A program made the position numbers and the translations under genes. Below the pieces are notes generated by a model that was not told the origin of the DNA, did not search any database, and saw nothing but the letters and a program-made list of their open reading frames with translations. 64,000 nucleotides of DNA from Pyrocephalus nanus (taxonomy: Eukaryota > Chordata > Aves > Passeriformes > Tyrannidae): assembly GCA_038380795.1 (NCBI GenBank), contig CM076260.1:76793843-76857842 (forward strand). Reading direction: 5' to 3'. Positions 35,966 through 51,760 of this stretch are shown piece by piece. Position 1 is the stretch's first letter. Every line of letters starts with the position of its first letter.

Positions 35966-38828
35966 GTAAGTAACATCTGAAAATTAAAATTCCTGTCAAT
36001 ACCAATGTTGGTTCTAGTCAGATTTTGATCAGCTGTAAAAATTGGAAACCGGGATCATTTTAAATCTTAGTGTGGCCAGGTTGTTTGATCCGGGGGTTTG
36101 CTTCATTTTGAAATATGAAAAAATATTTCTAAAAAAAATAGACCTTTCAATTTATGTGCGATGATGTTCCTAAACGCCTTCTAATTTTGAAGAATTTTTC
36201 AATAACTTGTATTCATGGTGTATTTCATTTACAGTGGAGCTAATTTAAAGACCTTTCCTAGCCGCTCCAATATTAAAAATTGAATTCATTTAATAAAAAT
36301 TCCTAAACCCTAGTAAGTGTACTAAAAGCCAGGAGATTCCTTCATAAATTAATCTGTATAACATTTTAATTGAAGGCTTGTTTTCCTTCTTCTGAAAAAA
36401 TCTTACTTCCTAAGAGGGCAAGAAAAATAGAGGTCAAAAATATTAAACTGTAACTTACACTGTAGTGCTATTGGCTTTGATTCAGTGGTACCTTTATGCA
36501 CAAAAAGGTTGGGCTTTTTATGGGCTTGATCTTTCCAAGCAATGTTCCCTGTGAGTTATCTTCTAAAATCATTGCCATCTCAAGAGTCAAGCTACGTGCA
36601 TTACATGTGTGATGGTACAGGCTCCACCAAATATTTGGTTTTCTGTAATTCTTCTTTTTGCAATATATAAATATTCATCCAGATTAACAAAGCGTGTTAC
36701 TTCAAGTGTAACTTTAAGCATGACAAGAGTTCAGTTAAATCAAAAAGGAAGTGACTAATCCTGCAGCATATTCTACACTCTCGCCTTTGGCGTGCAACAT
36801 ATGAAAGTATCTTGCAGGGCTGAACCTGCATATAATGTAAATATACTTTTAGGAGCACAACCATATCCTGATTTAGCCTTCTTGGGCATGTATTGTATAG
36901 GTACATTAATCAGCTTGGATAGAAACAGTAATTTGTTTTTCATTGCTTAATTAGCTGAAAGGCTTTTCAGTCTTCTGTGGCTGAAAAACTGTGTGTCTGG
37001 TACTTATATCTGCAGGGGAGAAAAATGTCATGGAATGTCATTTATAATGTTTGAATTCATCCTTGGAGAAACAATTGCATATTGTTTGTGACTGCCCTGA
37101 GTCCACATGAAGAGTTAGGAGGAAAAGCATTTTATCTTTCTCTATGTTAAAAGAAATTGTGTTGGCATATACCTTAGTGATATGTACTATCAGTACAAAA
37201 GATTATGACTTCTTGACCACAGAAAAGAGTGAAATTTGGTACTTTAAAATATTTATATCAGTTTTCAAAATTCTTTTGCTTACTATTCCTAACACTGTAC
37301 CGAAGCTTCTCACTTTGAAATTCACAGGCCCTGGATGGATAAGTCCATTAGCTTGAATGTATAATTTTCCATGACTTAATGCAATATTAAACTCCTGATC
37401 ATGTTTATTTATATTCCAAATTGTATTAAATACTGTTTACAATTCAGCTAGCTACTCTGAAGAAGATCAACTTGATCACAGCCAAAACCAGCACAAACAG
37501 TAATAATCTAATTATAATAATATAGTAATTTATAAATGTAGACATTATAATTAGAATGGTCCACCAGTATAAAAGTATGGAAGCAATTGTTAATTTATTT
37601 ATTATCTGTCATATTTTTGAATTCTTTTTTTCTTTTTAATTTTAATTCCTTAACTCAATCTTCTGATCTCCTGTTCACATACTAAAGATACTGTCTTTAT
37701 AGAGCCTAAATTGTCTTCCCTGAAAAAAAAATCTTCCAAATTCTTTTGCACTTTGCTTACATTTTTATCTCCTTCCTTTTCTTGTCTACAAATACCACTT
37801 GGTACATATTCTAATGATGTATATTCTTAAAAAGTCGATTTTTTTTGTGACTTCCATTTTTCTTGCTGTGTATATTTCAAAGACATTTCCAAGGTCCTAA
37901 ATGGGAATTTTACTTTCAATAGGTGGCCTTTATTGTTTTAACACCCATGTTATTGTCCTCCTGTGCCATTTTATTAGCTGTTCTACATTCTCCTTAGTTG
38001 TGATTGTTTTCCTGGGTGAATAGTTCTTTTTCCTCTTCACATGTTCCTGTACAAAGTTAACTGTATGTATTGATTACTTCAAATAGCGGTGTGTTAATTG
38101 AGGGATTTTTAGTGTACTGTTTCCTGTGAAAAAATCAAGAAAATAGTTTGAAACTTTATTCATTTGGCTATTAGCTATTTATCAAAATATGAACTGAAGG
38201 AGGTAGTTCAGTAAAGCATTTTGGCATTTAGTCCTGATTCATTATTGCCTTACTTTGACAAGAGAGACAAATATCCAACATCCATTTTGTGTCAGCAACA
38301 GACAGGAGCTAAATTTTCAAATATTTCTCTCTAAATGATTCTTGAAAATGCACATAGTTGTAAATTTCATGGGTTGTTTTAGGATATTTTAAAATCTAAT
38401 AGTTTATTTAAGGACTGATTTTCTTTACTGTTTGGTTAAATCTCATTCCGTATTTTAAGCACCTGGTTTTGTGATGAATGGGAACCAAATTAATCCAATT
38501 TTTACCTTTGTATGTGATGAAGCATCCATGCCCAGTGAAGTCAAACAAGAATGTAAATCAGGGATTTTTTTTAAAATGTTGCCAAGCTCATGCTGCCATA
38601 TTTATAAATCAAAAGTTAAGTTTTGTAATTTAATTTTTCTTTTTTTTTTTTTATAACCAAATAACTATCTGCCAAGCACAAGTCTTATGTGCTTCAGATA
38701 GATTGGAGGTTATAAATTTTCTCTCCCCTTCTTTCTCTCTTAATATTAATTATGGAGATTTTCTTCGGAGGCTGTGGGGTGTTACTTGGGAGACTGTGAT
38801 AACCTGCTTCCATCTGGCCTTTCTGCAG

Positions 38829-38909
38829 GAGAAAAGGTGATGCAGGATGATGAATTCACCTGTGACCTCTTCCGCTTCCTTCAGTTGCTTTGTGAAGGAC
38901 ATAATTCAG
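38829..38909 (+). CDS. RYR2: RYR2 exon (about human exon 85), RIH-associated domain
   Basis: Two bases complete Gly, then 26 codons, [20 protein letters not shown] to CEGHNS, and one base of the next Asp. [20 protein letters not shown] across the junction is the signature of the RIH-associated domain shared with IP3 receptors. Met replaces the Leu I recall in human (EKVLQDD). Acceptor TTTCTGCAG. Confidence 0.97.
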
Positions 38910-39823
38910 GTTTGTGGGCAGGCTGGCTGTCAGCCAAGTCAAGGTGATGGTAACTGATGATAAAAGCCCTTCATTGGTAAAGATTTGGCAGCCTTCATAA
39001 GGTGTTGTGAAATGTGGAGTTGCTGATAGACTATACATGAAAGGAAAATACGTATGTGGAATTAAATTGCCAGATCTTTTAACAGCCTTAACTTTCTAGA
39101 AAAGTTAAGGTTGTTAAAAAGATAACAGTTTCCAAAATTGTGAGTTTTGGATCTTGACAAACTAGGAAAGGTAAATTTATATAGGAAAATGTACATGGTT
39201 TATGACTTCTAGACAGGGAAGGAGGGAAATATAAGAGGAGGTTACATTTATTGTCCTTTGGCATTTATATGCTTTCTGGGGTGTCCTATTTGCCACTAAT
39301 GTCAGTTAGAATTGTATGTGAAATTACAATGCACACAATACCTTTCTTGAAAAATAGCATCTCTTTTAAATATATAAAAACATATAGCAAAAATGTATGG
39401 CATTGTGTATTTTTATCATTAAGTATATTTCCCTGTGTCCTCTGTGCCATTCTTAAGGAATAATAATTAAAAAAAGGATAGTTTTCTTTTTTAGTTTTTC
39501 TTGGACCTATTTTGACTCAGTTATCAGGATTTGTATAATTATTTGATTTAATTTTGTTTTTGCTAAAAACCCCTATGTACTAGGTATAAGTAGGTTGATA
39601 TTGATATTGTTCTAGTCATAAATGAGAATAAAATAAGGCCAAGTTAAGTTTTACAGGTGAAATAGACAAACAAGGTTCTGGCTTCAGAAGTTCACTGGTA
39701 TGTGAAAAAAGAAAGAGTAAAAAAAAAATCTGTGCTTCTATGCTAAACTTTTCTAGGTCATCTTAAATCAGAATTAATTTTCAGAAATAGGTTTATCACT
39801 TAAATTTTTATTTTAATTTTTAG
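38910..39823 (+). other. Intron 85-86
   Basis: Contains the strong inverted repeat at 39076-39121. Nothing else recognised. Confidence 0.8.
39076..39121 (+). repeat. Near-perfect inverted repeat, 20-bp stem
   Basis: The left arm CTTTTAACAGCCTTAACTTT (39076-39095) pairs with 39100-39121 across a 4-base CTAG loop. As RNA it gives about 20 pairs with one G-U wobble and two single-A bulges. It could be a hairpin in the RYR2 pre-mRNA, a cruciform-prone DNA site or the relic of a hairpin-ended element. The loop is too short for a typical microRNA precursor. Confidence 0.8.
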
Positions 39824-39912
39824 ATTTTCAGAATTACCTGAGAACTCAAACTGGTAACAACACAACTGTTAATATTATAATTTCTACTGTGGATTACTTA
39901 TTAAGAGTTCAG
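39824..39912 (+). CDS. RYR2: RYR2 exon (about human exon 86), RIH-associated domain
   Basis: Asp is completed, then 29 codons run from [20 protein letters not shown] to VDYLLRVQ. Core of the RIH-associated domain, identical to mammals as recalled. Ends in phase 0 before GTAGGT. Confidence 0.98.
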
Positions 39913-41596
39913 GTAGGTAACTTATATACTAATTAAATAGATTACAACAATTACTTGCTTCTATACAATATTTAATTTTTTTTTATTTATTATGTCATTA
40001 ATTTTGATCATATGGCAGAAGTTTGTATGAGGAGACTTCAGGTTTCTTAATTTCTCTGGAATTTCTTTCAGCAATACATGGTTTACTGCTGGAAAAAAAA
40101 AACTTACTTTCCAGCAAAATCAAATTTGAACCTTATCACAAAATGTTCATTTTTATTAGAGGAGCACATTCATTTCTTATAGTATTTATTCTGGTCAGTG
40201 TAACCCAAACTGATGAGAAAGGCTGAAATTCTCTACTGGTTATGGTTCTTAAAGAATCGTTATTTTTTTGCTAGAAGAGTAAAGGTGTCATAAATGTCAA
40301 AGACTGTTTTTGGCCATTATATGCAAGAATGCAGTGAAGCCCGTTAACTAAGGAAAGGAGGCAGAAGGTGGATACATACTAAGTGTATCAGTGAACACAA
40401 GTAGCCAGTTTTTGACTGAAACTACCCTGTGACTGAGAAGGGTTTTGTATTGCTTAAGTTTAGCTTTAGCCAGCTGTTTTTTTCATCCATGTTCTGATTT
40501 AGTCTGAACACTGGCTGCTGTATGAATGAATAGTCATAGGCTGGCATGGAGTGAAGCATTAGAGCAGCACATGGTTTTCTAATGAGAGAAATAAAAGGCA
40601 AAAAGAAAAACAAAAGCAGAGTGCTAGATTAAAAACCCTTCAACCATCTAATTTGAATTATCTCCCAAATCTTTAAGTGGGAAAACATTGCATTGTCATG
40701 ACCAAGTAGAAAGTAATAAAAATTCTAATTTTTTCCAGATTGGACCATGTGAAAGACATATTTTTTGATAAATGTTATTAATTTTTACTTGTAATTTTCA
40801 TCTTTCTGGAAATCACTGTGGGTTATAATATACTTTGTTGTGTTTGTGTGGTGGTTTTTTTTTAATTATTATTTACTTACCTAGTTCTCCTTAGCCATTT
40901 ATTTATTTGGCCTGAGAATTCCAGGCTTTGAAAACTGATGTTTTTTGTTTGTTTGTTTGTTTTGGTGGTTGTTGTTGTTGTTTGGTTTGGTTTGGGTTTT
41001 TTTGCATTTCTGCTGTTATCATTGTTGCTTTGTATCCTTATGCCTTCTGTAGAAGCTGAAGGGACAATACAATGATCTTAATTCCGTTGCTTACTTGTTG
41101 AAACTTTAATAAGCTCGCCTTTGGGGAAGATGGAGAGATGAATCATGCACACAAAGCAACATTTACTCCCACTATTGACTAGGTGTCAAGCATGCAGTAT
41201 AAAGAGACATTGTTTAATGAACAGCATGCAACAGGGCAGTGCTACTGAGCACTCCTTTTCAGAATGCAGGCTGTTGTATTTCTAAGAGCAAATACCAACA
41301 GATCTAATTTTTTATTTAATTTCATTTTGAGGTTTGCTGTGGGGTTTTTAAATTATTTATTTCAGTGTATTTGTTTTTCTATTGATTCCCTTGAGATGAA
41401 ACTACAACTCTTGAAGTAATACTCTAGAATTGTTTCGTGGTTGTGGGGGTGGGGGCATTTAAAGCCTTTATAAGTTAAATACTTTTCTGAACTAGAATGC
41501 TATCTAATGTTGTTTTTCTTATCTTGATGAATAACCAGCTAGAGGCAGTTTGGCTAGATAATCTCTTTGTGCTTCTCACAACTGTTTTTTTTTTAG
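39913..41596 (+). other. Intron 86-87 (1.7 kb)
   Basis: Contains a T/G simple-sequence patch (TTTG, GTT and TTTGG units) at about 40945-41001. Nothing else recognised. Confidence 0.8.
40945..41001 (+). repeat. T/G simple-sequence patch
   Basis: Consecutive blocks of TTTG, GTT and GGTTT units. Low complexity. Confidence 0.8.
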
Positions 41597-41725
41597 GAAT
41601 CCATTAGTGATTTCTATTGGTATTATTCTGGGAAGGATGTTATTGATGAGCAAGGACAACGAAATTTTTCCAAAGCCATCCAGGTTGCAAAACAAGTTTT
41701 CAATACTCTTACAGAGTATATTCAG
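41597..41725 (+). CDS. RYR2: RYR2 exon (about human exon 87)
   Basis: 43 codons in phase 0/0, [20 protein letters not shown] through [34 protein letters not shown] is one of the most conserved stretches of RyRs, in the core solenoid next to the Ca2+-binding cleft (the adjacent exon 88 helices contribute acidic ligands in structures of RyR1/2). No differences from mammals noticed. Acceptor T9AG, donor GTAAAT. Confidence 0.98.
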
Positions 41726-43119
41726 GTAAATGAATTTTATTGGAGCTTTATGGATTTGAAAGAAAACTATTCATACTTTTGGCATGAAGATATGAAGTAG
41801 CTAGATAGAAACATAATATAGATGCATTTATGCTTCAACATTGTTGCATTTTTTTATGTAGGAAGTAAAATATTCAAGTATATATATTTGTCACTACTCT
41901 TTTTCAATCTTAGCTGTTTATTAAAAATTAAAATTATTAATAGAATCCTTGGTTGTTAATAAGATAGTAGAGTTTTGGTTTTTTTTTTTTAATTTGGATT
42001 AAACTGCAGTGGTGTTACCCAAGTTAAAGTTTTTACTTTTATTCTATTGAGTAACTAGTTTCAGTGCAGATCATAGTTTCTACTTAGTCAATATAACATT
42101 AGATAGTAATTTCTGTCAGGAATAAGGCTGTTTTAAGGCAACAACACTATGTTTGAAATGATGAATTCACACATTGCATCTGGGAATTGTAGAGATGCAC
42201 TTGAGGTGGTCTCAGCAATAAATGAGATTGGGATAATTTCTGTCAAAACAACATAGCAGTTCTTCCATGATATCTTAAGAACTCCATGTAATTTATTTCT
42301 TCATTAATTCCTCGTGTAAATAAGTCAACCACATTACAGTTTGCTTCTGCAAATAATAAGCAGGCTAGAGAGAGTCTCATTAGACTGTTAGGTGTTTATT
42401 ACATTGTTTTCATTCAGATGAAGATCATTAATATGAAAATAGTATTTTATAGTTCATGAGAATGAAATGTGATAGAATAGGACTGAATAAATGTGAGAAG
42501 AGACAACTTATATACATGCATGTATATATATTTAATGTATATGCATTTCTCAAGTCACAAATAGCGTTTTTATCAGAGAGATTTTTTTTCTTGTCCTTTG
42601 AGTCTTCGAAAGATTTTGTATTCTTTTTCAGAAGTTGGAATACTTTTTTAATATTCTTTAGCACTGTGTTCTACAACAGATATCATATGCTGTGAGATAA
42701 AAATCAGGAGACTGATTTTCTAATCACTTAGGTACATTTTGCATTAACCCTCTATAAAGTTATTCCTGATTTACAGAACTACATAAGGAAGAACCAGCTT
42801 GAAGATATGTACCCTGTTGGCACTTCTTTAAAGTTGCAAGGAGATACACACTTTGTGGTTCTCAGTTAGAATATTGAGACTTGGTTAAAACAGAGGCAGA
42901 ATGACTATTAGGAGTAGGCATTGTTTACAGTCAGTATTGTTATTGAATACATAATTCTAGATATGCTTAATTTTTCATAGCAGTTTCTAAAGGACTCCCC
43001 TAAGCCCCAGGCTATGCTGTGCTTATGTGTCTTCCTTCCTGGTTTTGTTGCGTTTCTTGCAAACAAACTCTGGTTGCTTTTTCGTTTGTTTGTTGGTTTT
43101 TTTGTTGCCTGAACAATAG
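41726..43119 (+). other. Intron 87-88 (1.4 kb)
   Basis: AT-rich, ending in a weak acceptor GAACAATAG preceded by a T/G-rich tract. Nothing else recognised. Confidence 0.8.
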
Positions 43120-46774
<3,655 letters not shown>

Positions 46775-48078
46775 GTAATGTTGTGAATGGAACTATTGGA
46801 AAACAAATGGTCGATATGCTTGTGGAATCGTCGAACAACGTGGAGATGATTCTGAAGTTTTTTGATATGTTCTTAAAATTGAAGGATTTGACTTCCTCTG
46901 ATGCATTCAAAGAATATGACCCTGATGGTAAAGGGATCATTTCAAAGAGGGATTTTCACAGGGCAATGGAAAGCCATAAGCATTACACCCAATCTGAAAC
47001 TGAGTTTCTGCTGTCATGTGCTGAAACAGATGAGAATGAGACTTTGGACTACGAGGAGTTCGTGAAACGATTTCATGAACCTGCGAAAGACATTGGTTTC
47101 AATGTCGCTGTTCTCCTGACCAACCTGTCAGAGCACATGCCCCATGATACCCGCTTGCAAACCTTTCTTGAACTGTCAGAGAGTGTGCTAAATTACTTTC
47201 AGCCTTTCCTTGGACGCATAGAAATCATGGGCAGCGCAAAGCGCATTGAACGAGTTTATTTTGAAATAAGTGAGTCAAGTCGAACTCAGTGGGAGAAACC
47301 TCAGGTAAAAGAGTCAAAGAGACAATTTATATTTGATGTTGTAAATGAAGGTGGAGAGAAAGAAAAGATGGAGCTTTTTGTTAACTTCTGTGAGGATACC
47401 ATCTTTGAAATGCAACTGGCTGCCCAGATCTCTGAGTCAGATCTGAATGAAAGGTCAGCAAATAAAGAGGAGAATGAGAAAGATAATCCGGAGGAAGAAG
47501 ATCCTAGAATGGGTTTCTTCTCTCTTGTGACTATGAAGTCAGCATTAGTAGCTCTCAAGTATAATTTAATGACTCTTATGAAAATGCTCAGCATGAAAAG
47601 CCTAAAGAAACAGATGAAAAAAGTGAAGAAAATGACCATGAAGGACATGGTCATGGCTTTGTTTTCTTCCTATTGGAGCATTTTGATGGGCCTACTACAT
47701 TTTGCTTTTAGTGTTGTCCGGGGCTTCTTTCGCATTATCTGCAGTTTGTTGCTTGGAGGAAGCTTAGTAGAAGGAGCAAAGAAAATCAAGGTGGCTGAAC
47801 TGTTAGCTAATATGCCAGATCCCACTCAGGATGAGGTACGTGGGGAAGGAGAAGAAGGGGAGAGAAAGCCAACAGAAGCTGCATTGCCTACAGAAGACTT
47901 GACAGATCTGCAAACTTTGTCAGAAGAAAGTGATCTACTCTCAGATATATTTGGGTTGGATTTGAAACGAGAAGGTGGACAGTATAAATTGATCCCTCAC
48001 AATCCAAATGCTGGTTTGAGTGACTTATTGAGCACTCCCTCCTTAGCTCCAATGCCTGAGGTACAGGAAAAAATCCAG
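46775..48078 (+). CDS. RYR2: RYR2 large exon (about human exon 90): EF hands, U-motif, divergent region
   Basis: 1304 nt, 434 codons after the split Gly, about residues 3989-4422. In order: the end of the core solenoid ([20 protein letters not shown]); an EF-hand pair, with loop 1 [12 protein letters not shown] at 46918-46953 and loop 2 around [12 protein letters not shown] near 47026-47061; the helical stretch to [20 protein letters not shown]; the U-motif region [20 protein letters not shown]; an acidic then Lys/Met-rich divergent segment (47455-47660); a hydrophobic auxiliary segment [20 protein letters not shown] (47661-47760); and [17 protein letters not shown] followed by an acidic tail. 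The EF hands sense cytosolic Ca2+ and contact the S2-S3 domain. The divergent segment differs clearly from mammals. Donor GTAAAT. Confidence 0.98.
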
Positions 48079-48456
48079 GTAAATGGTATATTTTATTTCT
48101 GATATATGTTTCTCTCTATGTCATATGTTAAGGATAGTCTTGAAATAAAATTGTTCTTCTGGGTTTTCTGACATTTTGTTAAAGGAATCACATATCATTA
48201 GTAGTGCTTACTCTTTCTGATGTCATAAACTTGAATTTCCACAGCCTTCTCTAAGTAGATGGTGTTTTGGTTTACTTTTATTTCAGTGTTAAATTGTTTC
48301 TTCATTAATGTAAATTGAGTTATTGTCTTGTCTCAGGGTTTTGGTTGTTTAACAAAGCCAAAAAGACCTAATGTTCTGCACTCTGGGTATTCTTCTAAAT
48401 TAACTCTGTAGTTTATAACAGTGTTTAGACACATTTTTAAACCTGACTTTCCGTAG
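48079..48456 (+). other. Intron 90-91
   Basis: 378 bases ending in CTTTCCGTAG. Nothing recognised. Confidence 0.85.
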
Positions 48457-48521
48457 GAGCAGGTCAAAGAAGATGAAAAGGAAGAGAAAGAGGAAACAAA
48501 ATCAGAACCTGAAAAAGCAGA
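48457..48521 (+). CDS. RYR2: RYR2 exon (about human exon 91), charged linker
   Basis: 21 codons plus GA, EQVKEDEKEEKEETKSEPEK A. This is a Glu/Lys repeat, the disordered cytoplasmic linker before S1. The donor is GTAGGT after GCAGA, so the apparent in-frame TAG two bases later is intronic. The first residues (EQVKEDE) are shorter and different from mammalian EQKAKEEE. Confidence 0.95.
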
Positions 48522-49508
48522 GTAGGTATTACTTTAACATCAGATCCTACAAGGTCACTTCACTGTTGATTGCACTGCTTGACTGTGTGCGTTGCAGTGA
48601 CACCTGTATTCTCTGTGAGGAGTGAAGTGCCTGGCACTATCAGCTGCCATGAAACTACTCTGAACACGACAAACTTTCAAGTGAAAGTGAAAGTTTGTCA
48701 AGTGTGTTCTAAGAGGAGAAGCAGTTTAGAACATCAGTCATTCTGTTTGTAGAGAGGTACAGAGAAATTAACAATGTAACTTAGAAGTTTTCTCTCACTC
48801 TGGTTTGGCTTCAGATGGACTTCTGGGATCTTTTTATCTATCATACTGACAGGTTAAATTAACTTCTAAATAATTCACAGTTCTTTAGATCGTGTGTTTG
48901 GAGAAGGCAGCCCACTAACTCTGACTTTCTGTTACGGGACAGCATGGTGATAATCACACTTCAAATGCTGACACAAACTTACTCCCATCTCCTTCTGGAT
49001 TGGGTAGAAATACAAAATTTAAAACTTGAGGCTTGACTTGTAATTGCAAGAACAAACGAAGTTTTCTGCAACATTTGTGAGAACCAGATAATTCAAGTGC
49101 ATGAGGCTGGAGGGGAGCACTCAGATATATGGGCACTCATACTGACATACAGCTGTCAGCTTACAGACATTTTGTCACTGCAGCTCTTATCTGCACAATT
49201 ATGAAGCAGACCCTTCAGTAATAAGGTTGGCAGATTCTTGATTACCTGCCTCTACCAGTTAACATTCTCACTTCGAGGTGCCAAACCAATAAATTTATCT
49301 GCAGACTTAGACTGTCACCCTTGCCAGGGCTTTGGACTGAAGAGGGATACATCTCATGTGCATGAACTGCATGACTCATCACTGAGCCTCATTAAAAGAT
49401 AAAATAGCCTCTTTCAGTGTGTGATTCTAATTTTGTGTTTAGCAATTCTATTACCTTATTAACTTTTATTAACATGACATATTATTTTGGTTTCTTTTGT
49501 GTCCTAAG
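48522..49508 (+). other. Intron 91-92
   Basis: Contains the inverted repeat at 48662-48709. Nothing else recognised. The acceptor GTCCTAAG follows a T-rich stretch. Confidence 0.8.
48662..48709 (+). repeat. Inverted repeat, 12+6-bp stem
   Basis: GACAAACTTTCA (48668-48679) is exactly complementary to TGAAAGTTTGTC (48688-48699). The stem extends by GAACAC/GTGTTC past a 4-base bulge, with an 8-base loop. It would form a stable hairpin in the intron about 140 bases after the preceding donor. Confidence 0.8.
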
Positions 49509-49656
49509 AGGAGAAGATGGAGAAAAAGAAGACAAAACTAAGGAAGACAAAGGGAAACAGAAATTAAGACAACTTCATACACACAGATACGGAGAACCAG
49601 AAGTTCAGGAATCAGTTTTTTGGAAGAATATCATTGCATACCAACAGAAGCTTCTT
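49509..49656 (+). CDS. RYR2: RYR2 exon (about human exon 92), pre-S1 linker
   Basis: One base completes Glu, then 49 codons: GEDGEKEDKTKEDKGKQKLR, then QLHTHRYGEPEVQESVFWKN to YQQKLL. The first half continues the charged linker. The second half leads into the amphipathic helix before S1, where QESVFWKNII differs from the mammalian PESAFWKKII I recall. Donor GTAAGC. Confidence 0.97.
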
Positions 49657-51229
49657 GTAAGCTGTTCTCCAGATTATGTATTTAGCTACTGGCAAAGACA
49701 TGTACTATCAAATTATTCTACCAATGTAAAGACAAATAGCATCTGATGGACCACATTTTTCTATCCAGCATCATCCATAAAAAGAACAAAAAGCAAAGGT
49801 TTAATGGAAATGTTAGAGAAAAGAAACAAACAAATAGTAAACAAGATATTAATTCTTAGGAAGAGATTTATTGTCCCAAACTCAGACCTTCAGAGATGCC
49901 TGTGCATCATTGGAAAACATCCAATGTTGTTTTTTTCTGCATTTTTCTGGGAATAAAATTCCTGAATTTTTACAGCAGCTAGAGAGCCTGTAGGATTTCT
50001 CCTTTCCTGAGAGACAACTTTGGGACATTACAAGCTCTCCTATAAAAAGAATTGACTAAGATACAATGCTTAAGCTAAACCAAATAAAGAAAGATGTTAC
50101 AGATATTTTTCTTTGTGAAACAGCAAGTTAATGTTTGTCAAACTTCTCAAAGCCTGTAGAAAATAAGACAATTAAATAGTAAAAGTACATCTGAGAGTCT
50201 CTCAGTAAAATATGATATCCATGAGTTAGCTGTAGAACTGTATAAAATCTATGTTTTTATTATCTGGGAGATTCCATGCATGTTCACTGAGGCTAGTGTG
50301 AAATGCAAAGCAAAAAGTAATACATTTTTACTGTTTATCCAGTAAGTAGTTATTTAGGTACAGCCTACTTTTAACATGAGTAATGTAGCAAAACTACAGT
50401 CACAATCATCTTAAGAAATTAGGTGTTTAAATTTTGCTTTTGAACTGAGATTAATTTTTTTAAGGCTAGTCACATAGCAGTCATGCAAATTTGACTTGAT
50501 TTTTTTTTTTCTAGATTTTTTCTAATAGTCTTGTTTAACTTTTCACTAGTAGTCATCTATAATTAGGGCTGAAAAATGGAGGAATTCCTATGGGAGAGTT
50601 TAAGCATTCACAATGTGTGCTGTAAAGAGTTTTGAATTGTCAGGAATGGAAAAGGTGCATTTCTGCAATCCTTTTGATTGCATCATAATGTCAGAGAAAC
50701 TTTCTACTCATGCTACTTAGGTCACAGATGAATTTTTGCTGACCTGGTAAAAATGCAGATGATTTTGGAATAGAAAAAGATTTAAAATAAAGTTACATGC
50801 AGAAATTTTTTTTCTTGATAAAGGTAACTGTATGTATGAATATTGAGCTACCAGGAAAATGGAGACTTCTGTATTATTATTACATTACTATTACATTGTG
50901 ATGTCTCTGTGTTGTCTCCAAGTGTATTGAGAGGACAATGAAAAAGATGCAAGAGGCAATTAGAAATCTTTCATCCTTTCTGCAAGGAATGAAACAAAAT
51001 GTCCTTCATCCATTATTGTAATGTGGAGTAGGAGAGAATCTGTACATCACTCAAAATGTTTGTTTTGAGGGGTTTTTTGTTTGTTTGGATTTTTAAAAAA
51101 TATTTAAAATAACATTAAAAAATTCCATAGGAGGAAAAAAAACCAAAACGCAAAACAAACCCCTCCATGCAAGGATCTAATAATTATGGTTGAATCTTTC
51201 TTAGTCTATTTGTTCTGTTCTATTTTCAG
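49657..51229 (+). other. Intron 92-93 (1.6 kb)
   Basis: AT-rich. Nothing recognised. Confidence 0.85.
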
Positions 51230-51316
51230 AATTATTTTGCACGAAACTTTTATAACATGAGGATGTTGGCATTATTTGTTGCTTTTGCCATCAACTTTAT
51301 CCTGCTTTTCTATAAG
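51230..51316 (+). CDS. RYR2: RYR2 exon (about human exon 93), S1 helix
   Basis: 29 codons in phase 0/0, [24 protein letters not shown] (here MRMLALF is MRMLALF with ATG AGG ATG TTG GCA) through INFILLFYK. This is transmembrane helix S1 of the pseudo-voltage-sensor domain. The Arg of YFARN corresponds to the human Arg4497 arrhythmia site (established knowledge, numbering approximate), which also supports calling this exon 93. Confidence 0.97.
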
Positions 51317-51432
51317 GTAAATTTATTATATTATATTACTTTTCAAGTAGCACAATGGAAAACATTTGGGTTTTGTCGGCAATATGATATGGTAAAACTG
51401 CCTAGCCTTACAGATTAAATACCTGCTTCATC

Positions 51433-51760
51433 ATAGAATCATAGAATCAGTCAGGTTGGGAAGGACCTCTGAGATCATCAAGCCCAACCCTTGATCCACT
51501 ACCACTGTGGTTGCTAAACTGTAGCACTAAGTGCCACATCCAATTTTGTCTTAAAAACCTCCAGGGACAGAGAATCCACCACCTCCCTGGGCAGCCCATT
51601 CCAAAGCCTGATTACCCTCTCGGTAAAGAATGTCTTCCTAACATCTAACTTAAAGCTCCCCTGGCACAGCTTAAGACTGTACCCTCTTGTCTTAATGATA
51701 TTTGCCTGGGAGAAGAGACAAACCCCCACTGGCTACAATCTCCTTTCAGGTAGTTACATC
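51433..51760 (-). mobile_element. CR1 LINE fragment, antisense
   Basis: Begins ATAGAATCATAGAATCAGTC and continues with GGAAGGACCTCTGAGATCAT, then CACCTCCCTGGGCAGCCCAT, the reverse complement of a CR1 3' region. Its minus-strand translation includes [20 protein letters not shown], the C-terminal end of CR1 ORF2. It is the longest and best-preserved CR1 piece here, yet still truncated. Confidence 0.95.

Larger units (their letters stand above)
30830..38828 (+). other. Intron 84-85 (8.0 kb, largest here)
   Basis: A phase-1 intron equivalent to the ASII-site intron of RYR1. It holds a CR1 fragment at 30895-31138, an A-rich/GA tract at 35501-35526 and a candidate 27-nt microexon at 35939-35965. 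The C9T6 tract at about 34786-34800 and the many other pyrimidine-rich segments do not lead to usable exons. Otherwise AT-rich. Confidence 0.75.

Noticed and set aside
36262..36312. Splice-like 51-nt segment in intron 84-85
   Set aside because: In the required phase it contains TAA.
48522..48524. In-frame TAG right after exon 91, suggesting a truncated protein
   Set aside because: The donor GTAGGT after GCAGA restores the frame: GA plus A of the next exon gives Glu, as in mammals.
51514..51729. 71-codon minus-strand open frame as a gene
   Set aside because: Antisense CR1 ORF2 fragment.
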